NCBI GenBank assembly: GCA_029259605.1
Contig: JAJDEV010000292.1
Coordinates: forward strand, 1-51,934
Reading direction: 5' to 3'
Origin: Planctomycetota bacterium
GTDB lineage: Bacteria; Planctomycetota; UBA1135; GCA-002686595
Length of the DNA stretch: 51,934 nucleotides
This document shows positions 1 through 8,063 of this stretch, one piece after another. Each line of letters opens with the position of its first letter. Position 1 is the stretch's first letter. The notes beneath the pieces were generated by a model. That model did not search any database. It was not told where the DNA came from and saw nothing but the letters and a program-made list of their open reading frames with translations. The position numbers and the translations under genes were made by a program.

Positions 1-126
1 CGGTAGGGAACGCCCACAACTCCCCGCGACTCCAGTTCACCCCCCGGCACGCGAGCGAAGCGAGCCTGTGCCGCAGCAGGGCGAAGCCCTGCGCGTGAAT
101 CGGTAGGGAACGTCGACAACTCCCCG
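1..126. repeat. Structured repeat copy A: two hairpins between direct repeats
   Basis: A 26-nt sequence starting CGGTAGGGAACG occurs at 1-26 and again at 101-126 with two mismatches, so the window opens inside a roughly 100-bp tandem unit. Between them lie two hairpins. The first has stem CGGCAC (45-50) with GTGCCG (68-73) around a 17-nt loop, 51-67. The second is GCAGGGC (76-82), loop GAA, GCCCTGC (86-92). The same two-hairpin architecture recurs at 3378-3434, 3545-3604, 3621-3679 and 3696-3750 with different but complementary stem bases. No gene was seen in 1-223. Whether it acts as RNA or as single-stranded DNA is unknown. Confidence 0.8.
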
Positions 127-156
127 GTCCTTGAACTTCCACCTGCGCCGAGAATG

Positions 157-188
157 CGAGCAGGGGACGCTTTCGCGTCCCCTGCTCG
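157..188 (-). terminator. Strong hairpin downstream of the outer-membrane barrel gene
   Basis: A perfect 14-bp stem (157-170 with 175-188) closes on a 4-nt TTTC loop. It lies 35 nt beyond the stop codon of the minus-strand barrel gene. There is no clear T-run on the minus-strand exit side, so it is a terminator-like or mRNA 3'-end hairpin rather than a canonical intrinsic terminator. Confidence 0.45.
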
Positions 189-223
189 TGGTCCTGACCG
201 ATGCGCGCGTGGGCTCGGTGGGC

Positions 224-859
224 TCAGATGCCCCAGCGGAAGCCGAGCTCGAGGATGTTGTCCGAGTAGTCGATCGAGGTCGTGTTGCCGCTCGCCTGGT
301 CGAAGACGTCGATCTCGTCCGTGATGTAGTAGCGGTAGCCGAGCGACACGTGGTAGGCGCTGCCGAGCTTGTACCTCATGCCGGCTTTGAACTGCGCAAC
401 GGAGCCGCTGTTGTCCTGCTGCGAGAGGTTGCCCGTGTCGAACGTCGAGTAGTTGATCGAGCCGAAGCCGGCGCCGCCCGCGAGGTAGAGCGCGAAACCG
501 CTCGAGACGTTGTAATCGACGACGAGATTGGCGAGCACCGCACCGGAGCTCGCGCCCTTGTCCTTCGTGTTCGGGAAGCTGGCGAGGTCGCGCTCGTCGA
601 CGGTGAAGTAGGTGTAGAGCCCCTCACCCTCGACGGCGAACTCGAAGGCGCCGGCGCGGCCGAGGGTCCTGCCGAGCGCGATGGAGGTCGCGTAGCCGAG
701 GTCGAAGTCGACTTCCGAGCCGGTCGGTCCGTCGACGGTCGACGATGTGCCGAGGCCGACGCCGAACTGCAGGTACCACGGATCCTCGTCGTTCCGGGCG
801 GAAGCGGAGGGAGCGACGAGGGAAAGGGCCAGGACGGCGAGGATCGGAGACTTCCGCAT
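224..859 (-). CDS. Outer-membrane beta-barrel protein
   Basis: The 211-residue product begins with a typical Sec signal peptide (about residues 1-21, charged MRK, hydrophobic core, cleavage near ASA-RN). The rest alternates polar and hydrophobic or aromatic residues in short strands with glycine/aspartate turns and ends in strand-like NILELGFRWGI, as in small 8-stranded barrels of the OmpW/OmpA-like class. Length fits an 8-stranded barrel. It should sit in the outer membrane, which agrees with the lipid A gene lpxB later in the window. The ATG start is supported by the signal peptide and by a promoter at 923-950. A 14-bp hairpin follows the stop. No specific ligand or transport role can be read from the sequence. 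The family assignment is by fold pattern, not by a diagnostic motif. Confidence 0.8.
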   Translation of the reverse strand: MRKSPILAVLALSLVAPSASARNDEDPWYLQFGVGLGTSSTVDGPTGSEVDFDLGYATSIALGRTLGRAGAFEFAVEGEGLYTYFTVDERDLASFPNTKDKGASSGAVLANLVVDYNVSSGFALYLAGGAGFGSINYSTFDTGNLSQQDNSGSVAQFKAGMRYKLGSAYHVSLGYRYYITDEIDVFDQASGNTTSIDYSDNILELGFRWGI

Positions 860-895
860 GGATGCTCTCGGTTGCAGGGGAGGGAACGATGCCTT

Positions 896-950
896 GGGGC
901 GCCAGATTCCGGGGGGCGCCAGATTGTAGGGACTCGACGTGGGGGGGCAA
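896..950 (-). promoter_or_regulatory. Promoter of the barrel gene with a duplicated 13-bp motif
   Basis: On the minus strand, TTGCCC (950-945) and TACAAT (928-923) are separated by 16 nt, a good sigma-70-type pair about 64 nt upstream of the barrel start. A 13-bp sequence, GGGGCGCCAGATT on the plus strand, occurs twice, at 896-908 and 913-925, 17 bp apart. The second copy overlaps the -10 box and the first lies in the early transcribed region, which suggests an operator. Functional assignment is inference. Confidence 0.5.
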
Positions 951-1122
951 CCTCGGGTCGGGTTTGGCGAGGAGGGTGCTCTAGGGCCGTCGCATGGGTC
1001 CCCGAATGCCTGCTCCTATCCCGAGAGTCCCGATGGGGAACGGGGTTTTCCTTCCCATACCCGTCGCGCTGGCTAGACTCTTCGGCCGCTCTCGCCGCCG
1101 AAGCTGTGCGTCGGGCGACCCC

Positions 1123-1248
1123 ATGAAGCTCAAGATCCGCAACAGCAAGACGAAACGGGCTAAGAAGCAAGGCTACCGGACGCGACAGAAGTCGGCCGGA
1201 GGCAGGAAGGTCAACAAGCGCCAACGCGCCCGCCACGGGTCGTTCTAG
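1123..1248 (+). CDS. rpmH: 50S ribosomal protein L34 (divergent)
   Basis: This 41-residue, very basic protein carries the L34 signature in order: KRAKKQGYRTR corresponds to the family KRxxxHGFRxR block, and GGRKVNKRQRARHG to GRKVLxRRRxKGR. Length matches bacterial L34 (about 44-46). The start at 1123 was chosen because the upstream in-frame extension from 994 reads as non-conserved arginine/proline-rich sequence. A possible -10 box GCTAGACT lies at 1072-1079. L34 sits in the large ribosomal subunit. In most bacteria rpmH precedes rnpA, but here the next gene is a radical SAM gene and rnpA is not visible. The sequence is more diverged than proteobacterial L34 but the spacing of conserved residues is convincing. 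Confidence 0.8.
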   Translation: MKLKIRNSKTKRAKKQGYRTRQKSAGGRKVNKRQRARHGSF

Positions 1249-1338
1249 GGCGCTCGTCCGACCGACCTCACGGCACTTCGAAGCTTCGCGAACCCCCGAC
1301 GCTCGGGCGACGGTCGAGGACTGCCCTCGATCCCTATC

Positions 1339-3228
1339 ATGAAGTCCGCCTCGAACGCCGCGACCCCTCCCGCCGGGACCTTCCTCCCGCGCACCCGTAG
1401 CGAGATGGCCCAGCGCGGCTGGGACGAGCTCGATGTGCTGCTCGTCACCGGCGACGCCTACGTCGACCACCCGTCCTTCGGGATCGCGGCCATCGGACGC
1501 CTGCTCGAAGCCAAGGGCTATCGGACTGGCATCCTCGACATCCCGGAGCTCGACGAGGGTTGGGAGCGACTGCCCGCGCCGCGCCTCTTCGTCGGGGTCT
1601 CGGCCGGGACGATCGACTCGATGGTGACGAACTACACGGCGTCGAAGCGCAAGCGCCGCGTCGACGTCTACCGTCCGGGCGGCGCGGTCGGTCGCCCGAA
1701 CCGTGCGACGATCGCCTACACCGCCGCCGCGCGCCACTGGTACCCCGGCGTGCCGGTCGTGATCGGCGGGCTCGAGGCGGGCCCGCGACGCCTCGCCTAC
1801 TACGACTATTGGCAGGACTCGATCCGGCGCTCGATCCTCGCGGACTCGAAGGCGGACCTCTTGGTGTGGGGCATGGGCGAGCGCCAGACGCTCGAGATCG
1901 CGCGTCGCCTCGCGAACGGTGAGTCGCTGCGCGACCTCGGCGGCACGTGCGAGATGCGCTCCGCCGACGACCTGCCGGAGAACGCGCGCGTCGTGCCGTC
2001 GTTCGAGGAGATCGAGAAGGACAGCGATCATCTGATCGAGCTCTTCCACGCGCTGCGCGAGGAGAACCACCCGGGCGCGAAGCCGCTGGCCCAGGGCCAC
2101 GGCAAGCGTTTCGTCCTGCAGCACGGTCCGCTCTCGCCCACGTCGCAGGACGAGGTCGACTCGTACTACGACCTGCCGTTCGAGCGCGACTGGCATCCGG
2201 ACCACACCGCCGCGGGCGGCGTGCCGGCGCTCGAGCCCGTGCGCTGGAGCATCAACACGCACCGCGGCTGCATGGCCGACTGCACGTTTTGCTCGATCAC
2301 GTTCCACCAGGGACGCACGATCCAGGGCCGTAGCGAGGAGTCGGTTCTCAAGGAAGCGCACGCGCTCTCCGCGCACCACGACTTCCGCGGCACGATCACG
2401 GACGTCGGCGGGCCGACCGCGAACATGTACGGCCTCGGATGCAAGCTGCTCGAGAAGGGCGACCCGTGCCTCGGCCGCGATTGCCTGACCCCGGACCCGT
2501 GTCCCGCGTTGCGCATCGACAAGGAGTCCGAGGGCTATCGCCGCCTGCTGTCGCTCGTGCGCCAAACGCCCGGCGTCAAGCACACGCACGTCAGCTCGGG
2601 CATCCGCTACGACATGCTGCGCGACAAGAAGGGCGAGCTGCTCCCGCTGCACCACGACCTCGTCGAGCACCACGTCCCGGGCCGTCTGAAGCTCGCGCCG
2701 GAGCACGCGTCGCCGGACACGCTCCGCGCGATGAACAAGCCGACCTTCGACGTCTACGAGGACTACGAGCGCGACTACAAGAAGGAGTGCGCGGAGCTCG
2801 GGCGCGACCAACACCTGGTCAACTACTTCATCGTCGGTCACCCGGGCACGACCCTGGCCGACGCGGTGATCCTCTTCGAGAAGCTGCTCGACCGGAATTA
2901 CTCGCCGGAGCAGGTGCAGGAGTTCCTGCCGCTGCCGATGACGCGCGCGTGCGTGCAGTACGTGACGGGCAAGGACCCGATCACGCTCGAGGAGTTCTAC
3001 GTCCCGCGCGGTGAGAAGGAGCGCAAGCAGCAGAAGGCGCTCGTGAGGTGGAAGGCGCCGGAGTCGCGCGAGGTTGTGGAGGATGCGCTGGTGAAGGCGG
3101 GGCGTGAGGATCTGCTGCCGCGGTTTCGGCATTTGGCGAAGCAAGCGGCAGCCGCGGCGCGCAAGCGCGCGGATGGGAAAGGGAAGGGCAAGGGGAGTCC
3201 GAGCTTGGAGTTGGATACCTGCGGTTAG
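1339..3228 (+). CDS. ygiQ: YgiQ family radical SAM protein
   Basis: The 629-residue protein has the UPF0313/YgiQ layout. An N-terminal cobalamin-binding-like segment starts around residue 30 (LLVTGDAYVDHPSFG). The radical SAM [4Fe-4S] motif C311-x3-C315-x2-C318 (CMADCTFC) follows, then the family block VGGPTANMYG and the later KLAPEHASP and EFLPLPMT segments. These regions are highly characteristic of YgiQ. The C-terminal tail is lysine/glycine-rich and poorly conserved. Radical SAM enzymes cleave S-adenosylmethionine to generate a 5'-deoxyadenosyl radical, but the substrate of YgiQ is not established. The gene stands alone 90 bp after rpmH, followed by a hairpin at 3233-3256 and a gene-free repeat island. 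Confidence 0.93.
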   Translation: MKSASNAATPPAGTFLPRTRSEMAQRGWDELDVLLVTGDAYVDHPSFGIAAIGRLLEAKGYRTGILDIPELDEGWERLPAPRLFVGVSAGTIDSMVTNYTASKRKRRVDVYRPGGAVGRPNRATIAYTAAARHWYPGVPVVIGGLEAGPRRLAYYDYWQDSIRRSILADSKADLLVWGMGERQTLEIARRLANGESLRDLGGTCEMRSADDLPENARVVPSFEEIEKDSDHLIELFHALREENHPGAKPLAQGHGKRFVLQHGPLSPTSQDEVDSYYDLPFERDWHPDHTAAGGVPALEPVRWSINTHRGCMADCTFCSITFHQGRTIQGRSEESVLKEAHALSAHHDFRGTITDVGGPTANMYGLGCKLLEKGDPCLGRDCLTPDPCPALRIDKESEGYRRLLSLVRQTPGVKHTHVSSGIRYDMLRDKKGELLPLHHDLVEHHVPGRLKLAPEHASPDTLRAMNKPTFDVYEDYERDYKKECAELGRDQHLVNYFIVGHPGTTLADAVILFEKLLDRNYSPEQVQEFLPLPMTRACVQYVTGKDPITLEEFYVPRGEKERKQQKALVRWKAPESREVVEDALVKAGREDLLPRFRHLAKQAAAAARKRADGKGKGKGSPSLELDTCG

Positions 3229-3232
3229 GGGG

Positions 3233-3256
3233 ACACGGCGAGCTTTGCTCGCGTGT
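3233..3256 (+). terminator. Hairpin after ygiQ
   Basis: ACAC (3233-3236) and GCGAGC (3238-3243) pair with GCTCGC (3247-3252) and GTGT (3253-3256) around a TTT loop, with one bulged G. It starts 4 nt after the ygiQ stop, the expected place for a Rho-independent terminator, although no U-tract follows. Confidence 0.5.
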
Positions 3257-3377
3257 ATGGGATGTCCGAGGTTCCGGGACTTGTCGCGGTCCTCTTTCGC
3301 CTCGCAGAGCTCGCTTCGCTCGCTCTGCTCGTCGGGGCGTCTCGACGGGACGGGGACTTGCTGGCGTTCGCTATCGA

Positions 3378-3434
3378 TTCACGCGCAGCGCTTCGCGCTG
3401 CTGCGGCACAGGCTCGCTTCGCTCGCGTGCCGCG
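3378..3434 (-). repeat. Structured repeat copy B (inverted)
   Basis: Read on the minus strand this is the closest match to copy A: outer stem GCGGCAC/GTGCCGC around the same 17-nt loop, then GCAGCGC-GAA-GCGCTGC. Relative to copy A the second stem has swapped a G-C pair for C-G on both sides. The flank towards 3346 also matches the CGGTAGGGAACG...CCCCG tail of copy A with scattered changes. Confidence 0.8.
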
Positions 3435-3544
3435 GTACGCAACGGAACAGGGGTTTACACGGCAGCTCTACGGTTTCCGGAACGGCCGATGAGACGTTCG
3501 GGGACTTGCAACCGGAGTGCGGCCGGCTGGTTGCCCGCAGTCTC

Positions 3545-3604
3545 CGCACGGCACGCCGCGAAGCGGCGTATGCCGTGCAGTGGCGCGAAGCGCCACGCGT
3601 CCAA
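3545..3604 (+). repeat. Structured repeat copy E (first of tandem trio)
   Basis: Outer stem GCACGGCA with TGCCGTGC encloses a 17-nt loop that itself folds (CGCCGC-GAA-GCGGCG). It is followed by GTGGCGC-GAA-GCGCCAC and the shared tail GCGTCCAACGG. Loop length and order match the other copies although most stem bases differ. Confidence 0.75.
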
Positions 3605-3620
3605 CGGGCGCCCGCGGCTC

Positions 3621-3679
3621 GCAACACGCGAGCGTAGCGAGCCTGTGTTGCAGCGGTGCGCCTCGCGCCGCGCGTGAAC
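3621..3679 (+). repeat. Structured repeat copy C (second of tandem trio)
   Basis: Outer stem GCAACAC/GTGTTGC flanks the conserved 17-nt loop (GCGAGCGnAGCGAGCCT). Second stem GCGGTGCG (3653-3660) pairs with CGCGCCGC (3664-3671) with one G-U pair. The outer stem differs from copies A, B and D at several positions but is fully complementary. Confidence 0.8.
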
Positions 3680-3695
3680 CGGGCGCCTGCGGCCG

Positions 3696-3750
3696 GCGGG
3701 ACGCGAGCGCAGCGAGCCTGTCCCGCAGCGGCGCGTTGGCGCCGCGCGTC
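3696..3750 (+). repeat. Structured repeat copy D (third of tandem trio)
   Basis: Outer stem GCGGGAC (3696-3702) pairs with GTCCCGC (3720-3726) around the same 17-nt loop. Second stem GCGGCGC (3728-3734), loop GTTG, pairs with GCGCCGC (3739-3745). The downstream flank again ends in a GAGTCCCCG-like tail. Confidence 0.8.
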
Positions 3751-3846
3751 AAACGGTGGTGACGTGCCCGAGTCCCCGAACCGAAACGTCGTCCCCGCTG
3801 GACCGGCCGGAGACCTACACATGCCGTTGCGCCAGCGACCATCTCA

Positions 3847-4003
3847 TGCGGGAGCGCGCGCGCTCAGGCGAAGCCTGGCGCGTGGTGCGGGAGCATCCCG
3901 CCATGGGAGCGAGCGCGCGGGCGCCCACGCCCGCGCGTAGTGCGGGAGGCACGAACGCGAGGGAGCACCCACGCCGGGCGAAGCCCGCGTGTGGTTCGGG
4001 AGC
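3847..4003 (+). repeat. Second repeat family with TGCGGGAGC heads
   Basis: TGCGGGAGC or a close variant occurs at 3847, 3886, 3941 and 3995, spaced 39, 55 and 54 nt. Three of the units contain a short GC hairpin (for example CAGGC-GAA-GCCTG, GGGC-GAA-GCCC) and end in GCGTGTGG-like sequence. The family differs from the two-hairpin repeats but has the same style. No coding or known function is apparent. Confidence 0.6.
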
Positions 4004-4170
4004 CACGCGCACGGTGCCGCGCACTCGAGAGTCCACGTCCGAGCGGATTGCGGCAAACACGACAGCGAGGGACCACACACCCCAGGCACTACCCGTTCGT
4101 CGCGCGAATCTCCCGCGGAGGTGCCGCGCGCTACGCGCTCGATGCACTCAGCCCAGCGCCGAAGCCTGCA

Positions 4171-4647
4171 CTACAGAGCCGTCGCCGCGCTGTCGCCGAC
4201 TTCGATCGCCTGACCTTCGATGACACCTGTGATGCGGCAAAGCGCGTACCTCCCGTCCCAGCTCTCGACGACCGCCTTGCCCTTGTACTGACGGCCCAGA
4301 TCAATGTGGAACGACAGGGGTCGGCGATCGTCGTCGCTGCTCGGCTCACGCCATAGGCGTGGGCATCCGCTCGGCGTCTTGATCCGAAGGACCGAGTCAC
4401 GGACTTCGGCGACGCGTCCGTCGATCACGGGGATGAGTGGGTTGCCGGGCCAGGTCGTGCCGCACGTGGGCAGGCCAACCGATTCGGAGGCGGGTTGGAG
4501 TCGCTTCACGGGCTCCTTGCTCGACACGCACGAGGCGGCGAGCGAGAACGCCAGGATCGCGGTGCACACGGATGTACGGGGCGGTATCACGAGAGCCGTA
4601 GCCCACGGCTCCCGGCCGGTTGCGGTTTGCTTCGGAACGATCGTCAC
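4171..4647 (-). CDS. Predicted lipoprotein of unknown function
   Basis: The product (158 residues from GTG 4647) has a hydrophobic segment ending in a lipobox, AFSLAASC, so it should be lipid-anchored in the cell envelope. The GTG start overlaps the TGA of the upstream dcd gene as GTGA, arguing for translational coupling. A second in-frame GTG at 4590 would give a shorter signal peptide and cannot be excluded. The mature part is short, with two further cysteines (in LPTCGTTW and PSGCPRLW) and a beta-rich C-terminal half ([30 protein letters not shown]). I do not recognise a family. Confidence 0.6.
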   Translation of the reverse strand: MTIVPKQTATGREPWATALVIPPRTSVCTAILAFSLAASCVSSKEPVKRLQPASESVGLPTCGTTWPGNPLIPVIDGRVAEVRDSVLRIKTPSGCPRLWREPSSDDDRRPLSFHIDLGRQYKGKAVVESWDGRYALCRITGVIEGQAIEVGDSAATAL

Positions 4648-5825
4648 GCACTCCGAAACGGTCGCGCGAGCGTGAGGTCCTGCCCGCGGTACGACGGCCC
4701 GCTGCGCCCCTCTCCGTACAGCGCGCGCGCCGCGCTCGCCGTGCGGAAGTACCGCAGTCGGAAGAAGATCTGCCCGTCCTCGACCAGGAACGGCACGTCG
4801 TGCGCGCGCACTTCGAGCACGGCCGGCGTGGCGGACTGCGCGCGCGACGCGGCGTTCGCGTCCCACCCGAAGCCGGGATCGAAGAACCCCGCGTAGTTGT
4901 TGCGCAGCTCGCCGATGCCGACGTCGATCGGCAGCATCTCGGCGGCGAGCGTGGGGGGCACGACGATGCGCTCCTTGCTCGCCAGGATGTAGAAGCACTC
5001 GGGCTCGAGCACGCAGCGCCCGTCGCGTGCGTGCAGCGGCTCCCAGAAGTCGGCGGCGTCGTGCACGCCGTGGGCGGCGAACTGCAGCACCTCGGTGTTG
5101 CGCGCCGCGCGCCAGCCGCACGGGTTGCGCGTCGCGAGGCCGACGCGCATCGCCACGGCGCCGTCGTGGTCGAACCGCAGCTTGCTCGCCGCGACCGGCT
5201 CGTCGCCGTCGTAGCACAGCGGCGTGCGCGCGTGCGCCTCGATCAACTCGTCGCGCGTGAGCGCTGCGACGCCGCGCTGCAAGCGCAGCTGGCAGAGTCG
5301 ATCGCCGCGCTTCAGGCGCACCGGGAAGGACAGCGGCGCGACCTCGATCCACAACCGTCCGCGGAAGCCGGCGGGCGCCTCGTCGAAGCGCGGGTGCTCG
5401 GGGACGAGCACGCGCGTGAAGAGGTCGCAGCGTCCCGTCGAGCTGCGCGGGTTGAAGCGCGCGACGAGGTCGCCGGGCAGGTCGAGCTCCTCTTCGAGCG
5501 GGATGAGGTAGACGAGTCCGCGTTCGAGCACCGCGCCCTCGCCCTCGAGCGAGACTTGCGACGTGGACAGCTGGCGCAGGCGTTCGTCCACGGGCACGCG
5601 CTCGGGCAGGAAGCCGGAGCGAATGCGGTAGGCCGCTCTTCCGAGGCGCAGGTCGACGCTCGCCGGCTGGACCTGGGCGGCGGTCGGTGCGGGCGCGCCG
5701 TCCGCCGCGCGGATCGCGGTTCCGAGCAGGCGCTCGAGCTCGACGTCGACCAGGATGCCGTTCGTGGTGGGGGGCGCGGAGGCGGAGGTTCGCGTCGGGG
5801 CGGGCGCGTGCGTGCGTTCGGGCAT
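4644..5825 (-). CDS. dcd: 2'-deoxycytidine 5'-triphosphate deaminase, long form
   Basis: The 393-residue protein matches the long, two-part dCTP deaminase/dUTPase-fold family rather than the about 190-residue E. coli type. [10 protein letters not shown] and FNPRSSTGR in the N-terminal half are the trimeric dUTPase-like motifs, and the C-terminal half repeats the beta-fold ([14 protein letters not shown]). The enzyme would deaminate dCTP to dUTP for thymidylate synthesis in the cytoplasm. The start at 5825 leaves a low-complexity N-terminus of about 25 residues before the conserved [12 protein letters not shown] -10-like GCTAGACT lies about 37 nt upstream on the minus strand (5870-5863). Its stop overlaps the start of the lipoprotein gene by 4 nt. 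Confidence 0.85.
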   Translation of the reverse strand: MPERTHAPAPTRTSASAPPTTNGILVDVELERLLGTAIRAADGAPAPTAAQVQPASVDLRLGRAAYRIRSGFLPERVPVDERLRQLSTSQVSLEGEGAVLERGLVYLIPLEEELDLPGDLVARFNPRSSTGRCDLFTRVLVPEHPRFDEAPAGFRGRLWIEVAPLSFPVRLKRGDRLCQLRLQRGVAALTRDELIEAHARTPLCYDGDEPVAASKLRFDHDGAVAMRVGLATRNPCGWRAARNTEVLQFAAHGVHDAADFWEPLHARDGRCVLEPECFYILASKERIVVPPTLAAEMLPIDVGIGELRNNYAGFFDPGFGWDANAASRAQSATPAVLEVRAHDVPFLVEDGQIFFRLRYFRTASAARALYGEGRSGPSYRGQDLTLARPFRSA

Positions 5826-5990
5826 GGGGGCGAGGAAGGAGGGACGCGGCGGAGCGCGCGGGAGTCTAGCAGCCCCCGCGCGGCATGGATTCGCGCGCGC
5901 CGCACGACTTGCCGCGGTGCGATCTTTCCGCCCCCGGATGGCGCCGCTACACTTTTTGCCCTTCCACTCGAAAGGCACCCTCCTTCCTCC

Positions 5991-7154
5991 ATGAAGATCC
6001 ACGAATTCCAAGCCAAAGCCCTGCTCCAGCGCTTCGGCGTCAAGGTCCCGCGCGGACACGAATGCACGACGCCGGACGAGGCCGCCAAGGCCCATACCGA
6101 GCTCGGCACACCGGTCACCGTCGTCAAGGCACAGATCCACGCCGGCGGGCGCGGCAAGGGCGGCGGCGTCAAGGTCGTCAAGAGCGCTGACGACGCGCGC
6201 GACGCGGCCGAGAAGATCCTCGGCATGCAGCTCGTCACGCACCAGACGGGTCCCGAGGGGCAGCTCGTGCGCCGCGTTTGGGTCGAGGAGGGCTCGAACA
6301 TCGAGTCCGAGCTCTACGTCGGCGTCGCGCTGGATCGCGAGCAGCAGTTGCCCGTGATGATGGCGTCGCGCGAGGGCGGCATGGACATCGAAGAGGTCGC
6401 CGCGAACACGCCCGAGAAGATCCTGAAGGCGGCGTTCTCGCCGGAGACCGGACTCGACGCGACGGAAGCGCGGCGGCTCGCCGAAGGCATCGGCCTGACG
6501 GGCGGACTCGCCGACAAGGGCGTCGCGTTCATGCAGGCGCTCGCGAAGGCCTTCTGCGAGCTCGACTGCTCGCTGGCCGAGATCAACCCGCTCGTCACGA
6601 CCAAGGAGGGCGAGGTGGTCGCGCTCGACGCGAAGATCAACTTCGACTCGAACGCGCTCTTCCGTCACCCGGACATCGTCGAGCTGCGCGACCTCGACGA
6701 AGAGGACCCGAAGGAGATCGAGGCCAGCAAGCACGGCCTCTCGTACATCGCGCTCGACGGCAACATCGGCTGCATGGTCAACGGCGCGGGCCTCGCGATG
6801 TCGACCATGGACGTCATCCAGCTGCACGGCAGCGCGCCGGCGAACTTCCTCGACGTCGGCGGCGGCGCCTCGAAGGAGACCGTCACGGCGGCGTTCAAGA
6901 TCGTGCTGTCGGACCCGAAGGTGAAGGGCGTGCTCGTCAACATCTTCGGCGGGATCATGCGCTGCGACGTCATCGCCGAGGGCGTTTGCGCCGCGGTGAA
7001 AGAGGTCGAGCTGAACGTTCCGCTGGTCGTGCGCCTCGAGGGCACGAACGTCGAGAAGGGCCGCGAGATCCTCGAGCAATCGGGGCTCCCGCTCATCACC
7101 GCGAGCGATCTGGACGACGCCGCCGAGAAGATCTGTCGAGCCGTCGAGGCGTAG
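5991..7154 (+). CDS. sucC: Succinyl-CoA synthetase beta subunit (ADP-forming type)
   Basis: The 387-residue protein is full length for SucC (about 388). It begins with the canonical [17 protein letters not shown], then the ATP-grasp domain with [16 protein letters not shown], the metal-binding region LAEINPLV, and the C-terminal CoA-ligase domain with [15 protein letters not shown]. With SucD it interconverts succinyl-CoA and succinate with substrate-level phosphorylation in the TCA cycle. A TACACT box at 5948-5953 is a possible -10 element. sucD starts 11 nt after the stop, so the two are one operon. Confidence 0.97.
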   Translation: MKIHEFQAKALLQRFGVKVPRGHECTTPDEAAKAHTELGTPVTVVKAQIHAGGRGKGGGVKVVKSADDARDAAEKILGMQLVTHQTGPEGQLVRRVWVEEGSNIESELYVGVALDREQQLPVMMASREGGMDIEEVAANTPEKILKAAFSPETGLDATEARRLAEGIGLTGGLADKGVAFMQALAKAFCELDCSLAEINPLVTTKEGEVVALDAKINFDSNALFRHPDIVELRDLDEEDPKEIEASKHGLSYIALDGNIGCMVNGAGLAMSTMDVIQLHGSAPANFLDVGGGASKETVTAAFKIVLSDPKVKGVLVNIFGGIMRCDVIAEGVCAAVKEVELNVPLVVRLEGTNVEKGREILEQSGLPLITASDLDDAAEKICRAVEA

Positions 7155-7165
7155 CGAGAAACATC

Positions 7166-8059
<894 letters not shown>

Positions 8060-8063
8060 CCCT

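Larger units (their letters stand above)
3229..4170. repeat. Gene-free island of hairpin repeats
   Basis: About 940 bp between the ygiQ stop and the lipoprotein stop hold no credible gene. All open frames here are arginine/alanine-rich translations of the repeats and overlap each other on both strands. The stretch contains a hairpin at 3304-3328 (GCAGAGC with GCTCTGC), one inverted and three tandem copies of the two-hairpin repeat also seen at 46-97, and a second repeat family at 3847-4003. The final 160 bp, 4010-4170, show nothing recognisable. Confidence 0.8.

Noticed and set aside
994..1122. N-terminal extension of L34 from ATG 994
   Set aside because: The 43 extra residues are Pro/Arg-rich and non-L34, and a -10-like box falls inside this stretch.
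376..3144. Long minus-strand open frame antisense to ygiQ, 922 codons
   Set aside because: It is an Arg/Leu-rich antisense reading of ygiQ and of the barrel gene's other frame, with no domain motif. High GC leaves few stops on the opposite strand.
3545..3750. CRISPR array
   Set aside because: Copies diverge in a paired manner, spacers are not unique constant-length sequences, and no cas gene is present.
3229..4223. Several open frames of 60-180 codons within the repeat island
   Set aside because: They are translations of repeated hairpins, overlap on both strands, and are Arg/Ala/Gly-biased without motifs.
5826..7079. Upstream continuation of the dcd frame on the minus strand
   Set aside because: It lies antisense to sucC and has no conserved sequence before MPERTHAP.
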